In this document: positions 37,164 through 45,811 of the stretch, piece after piece
How positions within the stretch are numbered: position 1 is the first letter of the stretch
Layout of the letters: each line of letters begins with the position of its first letter
Source of the DNA: CAVSRC01 sp963730325
GTDB lineage: Bacteria > Pseudomonadota > Alphaproteobacteria > Rhizobiales > Kaistiaceae
Reading direction: 5' to 3'
Assembly (NCBI GenBank): GCA_963730325.1
Contig: CAVSRC010000004.1
Span: forward strand, 124,001 to 188,000
Length of the DNA stretch: 64,000 bases
Program-made: the position numbers and the translations under genes
The notes under the pieces: model-generated
The model's input: the letters and a program-made list of their open reading frames with translations, nothing else
Database searches by the model: none
What the model was told of the DNA's origin: nothing

Positions 37164-38669
37164 ATGAGGGCGAGGGTATCGGTTCACAAGGATTTCGTCA
37201 TCAGCCCGGTCGACGATCGGGTCTATAGCGCATTTCTGGAGCACCTCGGCCGCGCCGTCTATGGCGGCATCTACGAGCCGGACCACAAGACGGCCGACGC
37301 CAACGGATTTCGCGGCGACGTGCTCGACCTGGTGCGCGATCTGAATCCTCCGCTGGTGCGCTACCCTGGCGGCAATTTCGTTTCCGCCTATCGCTGGGAA
37401 GATGGCATTGGCCCGCGCGGGGAGCGCCCGGTCCGGCTCGATCTGGCTTGGCGGACCAAGGAGCCGAACTGGGTCGGCACCGACGATTTCGCCACGTGGT
37501 GCGACGCCGCCGGCACGGAGATGATGCTGGCCGTCAACCTCGGCTCACGCGATCTCAACGCGGCGCGCAACCTGCTTGAGTACACCAACCATCCCGGTGG
37601 CACCTACTGGAGCGATCTGAGAAGAAAGAACGGCCGCGCCGATCCCTACGACGTCAAGGTCTGGTGCCTCGGCAACGAAATGGACGGCCCCTGGCAAGTC
37701 GGTCACAAGACCGCCGCCGAATACGGCCGCGTCGCCCATGAGACCGCCAAGGCCATGCGCAAATACGACTCCTCGCTGGAACTGGTGGTCTGCGGCTCCT
37801 CCTACAGCGAGATGCCGACCTATCCCGAATGGGAGGCGACGGTTCTGGACGAGTGCTACGACGCCGTCGACCATGTGTCGCTTCACATGTACTATGAGAA
37901 CTACGAGCACAACTATCTGGAATATTTGGCAAAACCCCTGGTGATGGATCGCTATATCCATACCATTGGCAGCGTCATCGACTACATCAAGGCCAAGAAA
38001 CGCTCGAAGAAGGACGTTCATATCTGCTTCGACGAATGGAATGTCTGGTACCACAATCGCGCTGAGGATGCCGAGAACGTCGAGAACTGGGACTGGCCGG
38101 TCGGGCCGGCCCTGCTGGAGGATGTCTACAATTTCGAGGATGTGCTGGTCGTCGGCTGTATCCTCAACACCTTCATCCGCCACGCCGACCGCGTGAAGAT
38201 CGCCTGCATCGCCCAGCTTGTGAACGTCATCGCGCCGATCATGACGGCGCCCGGTGGCGCAGCCTGGCGGCAGACCATCTACTACCCGCTCTATCTGGCG
38301 TCGCTCTACGGTCGCGGCGAGGCCCTGGCCGTATCGGTGGACGTCCCGGCCTACGATTCCAAGGTCGCCGATGACGTGCCCTATCTCGACATCGCCGCGG
38401 TCAAGAACGCGGGCAAGACGCTGACCTTCTTCGTGGTCAACCGGCATCCCGACGAGGCCATGGCGGTCGATCTTTCCCTTTCCGGCTTCAAGCCCAAGGC
38501 AATCGTCGAACACCACACCATCGTCCATCGCGACCTGCGAGCGACCAACACGGCCAAGGCGCCGAACCGGGTCGTTCCGACCAAGGGCAGGGGGATCGGT
38601 TTGCGCGACGGCGCCATTAGGGGCAAGCTTCCTCCCAGGTCGTACCATGTGATCAGGGTAGCCATCTGA
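37164..38669 (+). CDS. abfA: GH51 alpha-L-arabinofuranosidase
   Basis: A 501-residue intracellular GH51 enzyme that releases arabinose from arabino-oligosaccharides. The catalytic acid/base is Glu172 (CLGNEMDGPWQ) and the nucleophile Glu291 (FDEWNVWY), close to positions 175 and 294 in the Geobacillus enzyme; the N-terminal LVRYPGGNFVSAYRWEDGIG is also characteristic. No signal peptide. A GAGGAGGG ribosome site precedes the ATG. It stands first in the arabinose region with its own operator-like element and is followed after 272 bp by a transporter operon. Confidence 0.95.
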   Translation: MRARVSVHKDFVISPVDDRVYSAFLEHLGRAVYGGIYEPDHKTADANGFRGDVLDLVRDLNPPLVRYPGGNFVSAYRWEDGIGPRGERPVRLDLAWRTKEPNWVGTDDFATWCDAAGTEMMLAVNLGSRDLNAARNLLEYTNHPGGTYWSDLRRKNGRADPYDVKVWCLGNEMDGPWQVGHKTAAEYGRVAHETAKAMRKYDSSLELVVCGSSYSEMPTYPEWEATVLDECYDAVDHVSLHMYYENYEHNYLEYLAKPLVMDRYIHTIGSVIDYIKAKKRSKKDVHICFDEWNVWYHNRAEDAENVENWDWPVGPALLEDVYNFEDVLVVGCILNTFIRHADRVKIACIAQLVNVIAPIMTAPGGAAWRQTIYYPLYLASLYGRGEALAVSVDVPAYDSKVADDVPYLDIAAVKNAGKTLTFFVVNRHPDEAMAVDLSLSGFKPKAIVEHHTIVHRDLRATNTAKAPNRVVPTKGRGIGLRDGAIRGKLPPRSYHVIRVAI

Positions 38670-38743
38670 GCGACCGGGAAAGGGCCAAACGCCCGAGGCA
38701 GGGCAGCCCCCCTGGCGGCCAGCCGCCTTCGTATCCTGTTTCT

Positions 38744-38755
38744 TGATATATATCA
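38744..38755. promoter_or_regulatory. Operator-like palindrome upstream of the first arabinose-region SBP
   Basis: Perfect 12-bp palindrome TGATATATATCA in the 272-bp gap between abfA and the SBP gene. It shares its sequence with the element before abfA (37110-37121), suggesting one regulator for both; the ArsR-like gene at 42297 or a LacI protein are candidates. Confidence 0.55.
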
Positions 38756-38941
38756 TCACATTGGTTGACTAAGTTTCGGAGCCGATGTTATCGTTGTACG
38801 AATTAGAAGGTGCGCCGGCAGTGTAACTGGCGCCCGGATCGGCGGCCTCGAACGCTCGTCGGTCGCTGCGGGCAACGGCAAGTCCGCAGCCGGATTTGCG
38901 GCGCCTCACGCGCCGTGAAGTAGCAGGTGGGAGGAAAGCTA

Positions 38942-40216
38942 ATGCGTATGAAAACGTTACTGGCAGCAGCAATGCTGGCTGTTCTGGCCGTCGGCGGCGT
39001 GGCGCAGGCCAAGGAGACCGTTATTTGGTGGGACTTCCTCGGCGGCGGCGACGGCGTTCGCATGAAGAAGCTCATCTCGGATTTCAACGCCGAGCACAGC
39101 GATTCGATCGAGATCCAGGCGACCACGCTCGACTGGGGCACGCCGTTCTACACCAAAGTCCAGACCTCGGCCGCGGTCGGCGAAGGCCCGGACGTGATGA
39201 CCTACCACGCCTCGCGTATTCCGCGTGCGGTGGACCAGAACACGCTCTCGGAGATCACCCCCGAGGACATGAAGATCATGGGCCTCAGCGAGGCGAGCTT
39301 CGCCAAGGCGCCGTGGGATGCCGTGCACATTGACGGCAAGCAGTATGCGGTGCCGTTCGATACCCACCCGATCGTCCTCTACTACAACAAGGATGAGCTT
39401 GCGAAGTCGGGCCTGATCGGCGACGACGGCCTGCCCAAGGGCCTGGACGGCCTCGACAACTTCAACACCGCCCTCAAGAAGCTCAAGGACGACGGCGTCA
39501 AGTGGCCGATCGCCAACGTCACCGCCGACGGCAGCTTCGTGTTCCGCACGATCTACTCGCTGCTCTGCCAGCAGGGCGGCAGCGTGGGGTCGGACGGCGC
39601 CTGGATCGAGGGCGACAACGCCGAGAAGCTCGCCAAGTCCGTTGGCGTGATCGCCGACTGGGTGAAGAACGAGTACACCCCCTCATACACCGACTATCAG
39701 TCGACCGTCGCCTTGTTCACCTCCGGCGATGCCGCCCTGATGATCAACGGCGTGTGGGAAGTTCCCACGATGACCGACCTCAACAAGGCGGGCAAGCTGT
39801 TCAACTGGGGTGCCATCGAGATTCCGGTGCTCTTCGACCAGCACTGCACCTACTCGGACTCGCACTCCTTCGCGATCCCGAACAACGTCGGCAATCCGCA
39901 GACCCCCGAAAAGCACGCTGCCGTGCTCGAGGTGATCAAGTGGATGGAGGAGCACTCGCTCTTCTGGGCCACCGCCGGCCACATCCCGGCCAACAAGGCG
40001 GTCACCGACTCGGCCGAGTACAAGGCGATGCAGCCGCAGGCGACCTACGCCCCGCTGACTGCCCACATGATCTACGACCCCAAGTCGAAGTACGCGGGCG
40101 TCGCCTCGCCGCTCTTCGATGCCGCCGGCAACGCCTTCACCGCTGCGATCAACGGTGAGGTCGACCCGGCTGACGCCGTGGCCGAGATGAAGGACACGCT
40201 CGACAACCTCGAGTAG
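38942..40216 (+). CDS. Sugar ABC transporter substrate-binding protein (arabinose region, set 1)
   Basis: A 424-residue family 1 binding protein. The signal peptide ends near AQA (21-23); the mature protein begins KETVIWWDFLGGGDGVRMKKL, a pattern of oligosaccharide-binding proteins. The ATG at 38942 is preceded by GGGAGGAAAG. It is followed by a strong hairpin and two permease genes. Import of arabinofuranosyl oligosaccharides is inferred from the adjacent GH51 and GH127 genes. No ATPase gene follows. Confidence 0.9.
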   Translation: MRMKTLLAAAMLAVLAVGGVAQAKETVIWWDFLGGGDGVRMKKLISDFNAEHSDSIEIQATTLDWGTPFYTKVQTSAAVGEGPDVMTYHASRIPRAVDQNTLSEITPEDMKIMGLSEASFAKAPWDAVHIDGKQYAVPFDTHPIVLYYNKDELAKSGLIGDDGLPKGLDGLDNFNTALKKLKDDGVKWPIANVTADGSFVFRTIYSLLCQQGGSVGSDGAWIEGDNAEKLAKSVGVIADWVKNEYTPSYTDYQSTVALFTSGDAALMINGVWEVPTMTDLNKAGKLFNWGAIEIPVLFDQHCTYSDSHSFAIPNNVGNPQTPEKHAAVLEVIKWMEEHSLFWATAGHIPANKAVTDSAEYKAMQPQATYAPLTAHMIYDPKSKYAGVASPLFDAAGNAFTAAINGEVDPADAVAEMKDTLDNLE

Positions 40217-40241
40217 GACATCTGTCCAGCAACGATAACGG

Positions 40242-40263
40242 CCGGCGCTAGCGATAGCGCCGG
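40242..40263 (+). terminator. Intercistronic hairpin between SBP and permease genes
   Basis: Perfect 9-bp stem CCGGCGCTA / TAGCGCCGG with loop GCGA, 26 bp after the SBP stop and followed only by a weak TACCCTTT. It probably stabilises or partly ends the SBP transcript rather than stopping the operon. Confidence 0.6.
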
Positions 40264-40297
40264 TACCCTTTCGCAGCGGGACACGGGAGGGGGGGAC

Positions 40298-41176
40298 ATG
40301 CTCAAGAACAGGCGGAACGAGTATTTAGTGGCGGCGGTGCTGGTGGCGCCGTTCGTGGCGGTCTACGGGTGGCTGTTCATCTATCCGACGATCCAGATGA
40401 TCCAGCTGAGCTTCACCAACGCTCCGCTGATCGGCAGCGGCGACTGGGTCGGCCTTAAGAACTACGCCAAGCTCGTCACCGACCGCATCTTCCACAAGGC
40501 CATCTGGAACACCGCCTACTTTGTCATCCTCACCGTCGTGCCCGGCACTGCCGCGGCGCTCGGCATCGCATTGATGGTCAGCCGCCTGCGCGGCTGGCTG
40601 CAGAGCCTGATCCTGTCCGCGTTCTTTCTGCCGTTCATCCTGCCGGTCACGGTCGTCTATCTGATCTGGGACTGGATGCTCAACATCCAGTTCGGCATCC
40701 TTCAATACGTCCTTGTGCCGATCATGGGCCGCCCGGTGAACGTCTGGCGCAACCTGCCGTGGTTCATGCCGATGGTCGCCCTGGTCACCGTCTGGTGGAC
40801 CAACGGCTTCTCGATCCTCCTGTTCCTCGCCGGCCTGCGCAACATTCCCAAGGAGCTTTACGAGGCCGCCGAACTCGACGGGTCCTCGCGCTGGCAGACC
40901 TTCTGGGGAATCACCTGGCCGTTGATCTGGCCGGTGACGGTGCTCTGCCTCACTATTCAGCTCATCCTGCAGCTCAAGATCTTCGATCAGGTCTACCTGT
41001 TCTCGCTCGGCGGCCGCACGCAGGCGACCATGGTGCTGGTGCAATACATCTTCGACCGCGCTTTCGTTCATAACAACGGCGGCTATGCCGCGACCGTCGC
41101 GGTGTCGCTGTTCGTGATCGTCATCGCGTTCTCGCTGCTGCAATTCCAGGCACTGCGCGCGAGGGGCGAACGATGA
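40298..41176 (+). CDS. Sugar ABC transporter permease, MalF type (arabinose region, set 1)
   Basis: A 292-residue MalF-type permease with six helices and the EAA loop (ELYEAAELDGSSRWQTFWGITWPLIWP at about 188-214). It follows the SBP gene after an 81-bp gap with a hairpin; its stop overlaps the ATG of the next permease (ATGA). A purine-rich GGAGGGGGGGAC precedes the start. It should form the membrane pore together with the next gene product. Confidence 0.9.
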   Translation: MLKNRRNEYLVAAVLVAPFVAVYGWLFIYPTIQMIQLSFTNAPLIGSGDWVGLKNYAKLVTDRIFHKAIWNTAYFVILTVVPGTAAALGIALMVSRLRGWLQSLILSAFFLPFILPVTVVYLIWDWMLNIQFGILQYVLVPIMGRPVNVWRNLPWFMPMVALVTVWWTNGFSILLFLAGLRNIPKELYEAAELDGSSRWQTFWGITWPLIWPVTVLCLTIQLILQLKIFDQVYLFSLGGRTQATMVLVQYIFDRAFVHNNGGYAATVAVSLFVIVIAFSLLQFQALRARGER

Positions 41177-42045
41177 GCGCCGCCACAATCAACGTCGATG
41201 CCGGCGAAGGCCGGGCGCGCCGCTACAAGGACGTCGGCTCCGTCGCGCTCACCATCCTGACCGTCATCTGCGCCGCAGTCTGGTTCTTCCCGCTCTATTG
41301 GGCGATCGTCACCAGCCTGAAGCCGGAGGACGAGGTCGTCCGCCCGGGGATCACCCTGATCCCGGAGCATTGGACGCTGCACGGCTACATCTACGACATC
41401 GTCAACTCGAACATCCTGCGCTGGTACCTGAACTCGACCATCACCTCGATCGCCATCACCTGCCTGGTCATTCTGATGGCGGTGTGCTGCGGCTACGCGC
41501 TGTCGCAGCTGAAATTTCCCGGCCGCATGGTCCTGTGGTGGGTCATCCTGGCGAGCTTCATGATCCCCGTGCCGGCGCTCATCGTGAACCACTTCATCAT
41601 CATGGCGGGGGTCAAGTTCCTCAATACCTATCAGGGTATTGTCCTGCCGCAGCTCATCGCTCCGGTCACGGTCATCGTCTACAAGCAGTTCTTCAATTCG
41701 GTGCCGCGCGACTTCCGCGAGGCCGCCGTGATGGACGGTGCCAACGAGTTCCAGCTCCTCTTCTGGATGTTCCTGCCGATGAACTGGGGCGTCACCGCCG
41801 CCCTTTCCATCATCACCTTCATCGGCGCCTGGAACTCGTTCCTGTGGCCGTTCCTCGCCACCAAGACCGAGGACATGATGACCATCACGGTCGGCATCAC
41901 CGAGGTCCAGGACGCCTTCGGCGTCTACTACGCACGCCAGCTGGCCGGCGCCGTGCTGGCCGGTCTGCCCGTCGCGCTCGCCTATCTGATCTTCCAGCGC
42001 CGGGTGACCCAGGCGATCACGCTCTCGGCGGGTATCAAGGGATGA
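41173..42045 (+). CDS. Sugar ABC transporter permease, MalG type (arabinose region, set 1)
   Basis: A 290-residue MalG-type permease with six helices and the EAA loop (DFREAAVMDGANEFQLLFWMFLPMNWG). It ends IFQRRVTQAITLSAGIKG, the usual MalG-type C-terminus. The ATG overlaps the stop of its partner. No ATP-binding gene follows, so the ATPase must come from elsewhere, for example the UgpC-type protein at 16404. Confidence 0.9.
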   Translation: MSAATINVDAGEGRARRYKDVGSVALTILTVICAAVWFFPLYWAIVTSLKPEDEVVRPGITLIPEHWTLHGYIYDIVNSNILRWYLNSTITSIAITCLVILMAVCCGYALSQLKFPGRMVLWWVILASFMIPVPALIVNHFIIMAGVKFLNTYQGIVLPQLIAPVTVIVYKQFFNSVPRDFREAAVMDGANEFQLLFWMFLPMNWGVTAALSIITFIGAWNSFLWPFLATKTEDMMTITVGITEVQDAFGVYYARQLAGAVLAGLPVALAYLIFQRRVTQAITLSAGIKG

Positions 42046-42119
42046 GTTGCGCCTGACAGGCGAGCGGGCGGCCCGGCGCCGCCCTCTGGCGAAGCACGGG
42101 CAGCGGCCAGGGGACATGG

Positions 42120-42136
42120 GCCGTTGCGGCAACGGC
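42120..42136 (+). terminator. Hairpin after the first arabinose-region transporter operon
   Basis: GCCGTTG, CGG, CAACGGC: a perfect 7-bp stem 75 bp after the last permease stop. Further on, a GC-rich stretch ends in GGCGG and six T (42201-42206), which looks like a second, imperfect terminator. The rest of 42046-42296 shows no gene. Confidence 0.5.
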
Positions 42137-42296
42137 AAGAGGACAGGCGGACGATGGGCGCTTCCGCCATTCCCCGGCCTGCCGCTGTGGCGCCCGGCGG
42201 TTTTTTGCGGACAGGCGGCACGGCCGGATGCAAGGTATCAGGGATGCTGATATGCTCTACCCCCCTCCCTCCCATGAATTCTCCCCGCGAAGTCCG

Positions 42297-43226
42297 ATGA
42301 AACCGAATTTCCTGACCGTCAATCCCGATGAAGGCATCGACGTCCTGAAAGGACTGGCATCGGTCGTGCGCGTGCGCATCCTCAAGCTCCTGCGCCAACG
42401 CGGGCAGCTCAACGTCAACGAGATCAGCCGTGCCCTCGAGCTTCCGCAATCGACGGTCGCCATCAACATTCAGGTGCTCGAGAACGCCGGCCTGATCGAC
42501 ACCCACACCATCAAGGCCAAGAAGGGGCACCAGAAGCTGTGCTCGGCGCGCTTCGACGAAATCATCGTGCGCTTCGAGGCCGAGGAGCCGGTCCGCAACG
42601 AAAACCTGGTGGTGGTCGAGATGCCGCTCGGCCTGATGACCAGTTGCGAGGTCAGCCCGCCCTGCGGCCTGTGCTCGACCGAGGGCGTCATCGGCCTGCT
42701 CGACGTGCCCGATCTGTTTCTCGATCCCGACCGGGTGCGCGCGGCGCTGATCTGGTTCGGCCGCGGCTATGTCGAATACAAGTTCCCCAACAACGCCAAG
42801 CTGCTCAACTCCGAAGTCGACTCGCTGGAATTCTCCATGGAACTGTCCTCGGAGGTGCCGGGCACCAACCTCAACTGGCCGTCCGACATCACCGTCTGGG
42901 TCAACGGCGTCGCCGTCGGCACGTGGACGTCGCCGGGCGATTTCGGCGACAAGCGGGGGGTCTATACGCCCGACTGGTGGAAGCTGGAGGGCTCCCAATA
43001 CGGCAAGCTGAAGACCTGGCGGGTGGGCCGGGCCGGCTCGTTCGTCGACGGCATGCGCATCTCCGATATCAAGATCGACGATCTCGAACTGCCCCAGCAC
43101 CATTCCATCCGCCTGCGCATCGGCATCGACGCCAAGGCCAGCCACCCGGGCGGTGTCAACATCTTCGGCAAGGGCTTCGGCAATTACGATCAGGACATCA
43201 TCATGCGGCTGTATCTGCGCCATTGA
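42297..43226 (+). CDS. ArsR-type HTH regulator with beta-rich C-terminal sensor domain
   Basis: A 309-residue protein. Residues about 12-75 form a winged helix of ArsR type (LKGLASVVRVRILKLLRQRG, then LELPQSTVAINIQVLENAGLI). The rest is an unusual beta-rich domain (residues about 100-309) with DITVWVNGVAVGTWTSPGDFGDKRG and a cysteine group Cys117, Cys123, Cys126 (SCEVSPPCGLC) that could bind metal. Typical ArsR repressors are about 100 residues, so this is a fused sensor. Its position between two transporter operons suggests control of arabinoside uptake. The ATG at 42297 begins the HTH region; longer upstream reading lacks similarity. Confidence 0.8.
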   Translation: MKPNFLTVNPDEGIDVLKGLASVVRVRILKLLRQRGQLNVNEISRALELPQSTVAINIQVLENAGLIDTHTIKAKKGHQKLCSARFDEIIVRFEAEEPVRNENLVVVEMPLGLMTSCEVSPPCGLCSTEGVIGLLDVPDLFLDPDRVRAALIWFGRGYVEYKFPNNAKLLNSEVDSLEFSMELSSEVPGTNLNWPSDITVWVNGVAVGTWTSPGDFGDKRGVYTPDWWKLEGSQYGKLKTWRVGRAGSFVDGMRISDIKIDDLELPQHHSIRLRIGIDAKASHPGGVNIFGKGFGNYDQDIIMRLYLRH

Positions 43227-43419
43227 TGGCGCCCGGGCGCCGTCGGCGGGGGGACGGGCAGGGGCCTTGACGACGGCGGGTCGGCAACCGTTTTCCTTCT
43301 GAGATCAGCCAGTTCGGGTGATCTGGCCCATTCGTCGCCGAAATGGGCGTGATTTTTGTGTTTTGGAACGCATTTTGCCCTCTTGAACGGCGCCTGAATT
43401 CATGAGGTAATGCATTTCA

Positions 43420-43431
43420 GAAAAGCTTTTC
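43420..43431. promoter_or_regulatory. Palindrome upstream of the second SBP operon
   Basis: Perfect 12-bp palindrome GAAAAGCTTTTC, 129 bp before the SBP gene. It could be the operator of the LacI protein encoded at the end of the same operon. The 334-bp gap 43227-43560 holds no gene; an AT-richer part at 43350-43435 is the likely promoter region. Confidence 0.4.
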
Positions 43432-43560
43432 CTAACCCGAATACGCCGCTACGGCGGGAGGACAGCGGGGACGGAAAGCTCTTCTGCGCCAAGCGGTGAG
43501 CGGGAGGACGCGCGCTGCGCCTTGGCGTTCGAGAATGATTTCTTTTGGGAGGAAGCAACC

Positions 43561-44811
43561 ATGAGTCTATCCAGGAATCTGACGAGGCTCGCCTTCGGCG
43601 CGGCCGCGGCTGTTCTTGTCGCCTCACTGCCGGCAAGCGCCGCGCAGCTCTCCATGTATGTCCGGGCCAGTGGCGCCGACGCCGCTCAGGGCATGGTTGA
43701 CCTGTGGAATTCCAGCCACGACGACAAGATCGACATCACCGTCATTCCCGACAACCAGATGGTGACCAAGCTCGCCACCGGCGTGCAGTCGGGCGATGTG
43801 CCGGATCTCATCTCCTTCGATCTGATCTACATGCCGGACTTCATGCGCGCCGGCTTCCTTCAGGACCTGACCGCCGAGCTCAAGGACGATCCGAACCAGG
43901 CCAAGGTCGCCAAGGCCTATCAGGACCTGGCCACCTATGACGGCAAGCTCTATGGCACCGGCTTCACCCCCGATGTGTCGATCCTTCTCTACAACAAGGG
44001 CCTGTTCAAGCAGGCCGGCCTCGATCCGGACAAGCCGCCGACCACGCTTGCCGAGATCCACGACTATGCCAAGAAGATCCGCGCCTCCGGCTCGGACGTC
44101 TACGGCTACTACTTCTCCGGCTCCTGCCCGGGCTGCAACATCTTCACCATGGCGCCCCTGATGTGGGCGTCGGGCGCCAAACTGCTGCCCAAGCAGGCCG
44201 GCGATCCCATCCTCCAGGGTGAGGGCATCAAGGACGTGCTCAGCCTGTTCCACGACATGTGGACGGAAGGGCTGATCCCGCCGGACGCCCAGTCCGACAC
44301 CGGCAACAACTTCCAGGCGGTCTTCGAGACGGGCAAGATCGGCATGCAGGGCTCGGGCGGCTTCGCCATTGCCTCGCTCAAGAAGAACCATCCCGAGATC
44401 GACTTCGGCATCGCTCCGCTGCCCGGCGTCAAGCAGGGCGAAGTCTCGTCCTTCGTCGGCGGCGACGTGATCGCCATTCCGGTCGGCTCGAAGCATGCCG
44501 ACATCGCGTTGAACTTCATCAAGTGGGAACTGACCGACGACGCGCAGCTCAACGGGCTTGCCAAGAACCTCGTGCTGCCCAGCCGCACCGACCTGGCTGA
44601 CAACGAGTTCTTCAAGGCCGAACCGCGCTACATCACCACCGCCAAGGCAGTGGCCGTCGGCCAGGTGCCGTGGGTGTTCCACTTCAACGACATGGTGAAC
44701 AGCGACGCCAGCCCGTGGATCGGCATGATCCAGACCGCCATCTTCGACGGCAAGATCGATCAGGCGATCGACGATGCCCGCGCGAAGATGAAGGAAATCT
44801 CCGACGAGTAG
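43561..44811 (+). CDS. Sugar ABC transporter substrate-binding protein (arabinose region, set 2)
   Basis: A 416-residue family 1 binding protein with a signal peptide ending near ASA (25-27). The mature part starts AQLSMYVRASGADAAQGMVDLWN; SGSCPGCNIFTMAP contains a CxxC that may form a disulphide in the periplasm. A GGGAGGAAGCAACC ribosome site precedes the ATG at 43561. The order SBP-permease-permease-lacI-GH127 suggests transport of arabinofuranosyl sugars. Confidence 0.9.
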   Translation: MSLSRNLTRLAFGAAAAVLVASLPASAAQLSMYVRASGADAAQGMVDLWNSSHDDKIDITVIPDNQMVTKLATGVQSGDVPDLISFDLIYMPDFMRAGFLQDLTAELKDDPNQAKVAKAYQDLATYDGKLYGTGFTPDVSILLYNKGLFKQAGLDPDKPPTTLAEIHDYAKKIRASGSDVYGYYFSGSCPGCNIFTMAPLMWASGAKLLPKQAGDPILQGEGIKDVLSLFHDMWTEGLIPPDAQSDTGNNFQAVFETGKIGMQGSGGFAIASLKKNHPEIDFGIAPLPGVKQGEVSSFVGGDVIAIPVGSKHADIALNFIKWELTDDAQLNGLAKNLVLPSRTDLADNEFFKAEPRYITTAKAVAVGQVPWVFHFNDMVNSDASPWIGMIQTAIFDGKIDQAIDDARAKMKEISDE

Positions 44812-44905
44812 GTTTCCTCCCGGCCAGAGGTCGCGACGCCGCCATGCGCGGTGGCGCCGCGGCCTCGTCCCTTGCCGATGCCGGCGGGAGGGCGGAGAGT
44901 AGCGG

Positions 44906-45811
44906 TTGCCTGCAAAGAAGCATTCGAGGTCGAGGATGAAGCCAACCCGAGCGGGCCTTGTTGGTTTGCTTTATGCAACGCCAGCGCTGTTGTTTGTCTT
45001 TGCTCTCACGATCTATCCGGTGGGCCAGTTGGTCTACACGTCGATGACCAACAAGTCGCTGCTTGGCGGTGGACGGTTCGTCGGGCTGGCCAACTACGCC
45101 AAGGCCTTCGGCGACTCGACCTTCTGGTCGGCGCTCATGTTCACGTTGAAGTACACGATCTTCATAACGCCGATCCTGATGATCGGCGGTTTCCTGCTCG
45201 CCCTTCTCACCTGGCAGAACACGCGGCTGAAACAGCTCACCCGTGGCGTCATCTTCCTGCCCTGGGTGATCGGGCTGGGCACGTCAAGCCTGCTCTGGGT
45301 CTGGCTGTTCGATCAGCGCGTCGGCCCGATCAACCAGTTGCTCGTCGACCTCCACATCGTCTCCGAATCGCCGGCCTGGTTCACCGACGGTAATTCCGGC
45401 ATGTGGGCGGTCATCGCCTCAATCACCTGGAAGGTGATCGGCTTCGGCATGATCCTGTTCGTCGCCGCCATCCAGTCGATCGACGGCGAGATCACCGAGG
45501 CCGCGATGATCGACGGTGCCGGTTATTGGCAGCGCGTGCGGCGCATCATCCTGCCGCTGTCGACGCGCTCGATCCTGCTGACCACGCTGATCAGCGTTGT
45601 CGGCTCGATGGTCGCCTTCGACCAGTTCTACATCATGACCGCCGGTGGGCCGCGCACCGATACCTTCACCTCGGTCTACTGGATGTACCAGAACTCGTTC
45701 ATCTACTTCAAACTGGGCTACGGCTCTGCCCTGGCGATCATCCTTGCGCTGATCATCTTCGCCGGTGCAGCGACGCAGGTCATCCTGACCCGGCCGCGGG
45801 GGACAGCATGA
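44906..45811 (+). CDS. Sugar ABC transporter permease, MalF type (arabinose region, set 2)
   Basis: A 301-residue MalF-type permease with six helices and the EAA loop (EITEAAMIDGAGYWQRVRRIILPLSTR). I prefer the TTG at 44906, which has GGAGAG six bases upstream and yields a basic N-terminal tail (MPAKKHSRSR); the in-frame ATG at 44936 is the alternative. Its stop overlaps the ATG of the next permease. An imperfect GC hairpin lies in the 94-bp gap after the SBP gene. Confidence 0.88.
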   Translation: MPAKKHSRSRMKPTRAGLVGLLYATPALLFVFALTIYPVGQLVYTSMTNKSLLGGGRFVGLANYAKAFGDSTFWSALMFTLKYTIFITPILMIGGFLLALLTWQNTRLKQLTRGVIFLPWVIGLGTSSLLWVWLFDQRVGPINQLLVDLHIVSESPAWFTDGNSGMWAVIASITWKVIGFGMILFVAAIQSIDGEITEAAMIDGAGYWQRVRRIILPLSTRSILLTTLISVVGSMVAFDQFYIMTAGGPRTDTFTSVYWMYQNSFIYFKLGYGSALAIILALIIFAGAATQVILTRPRGTA

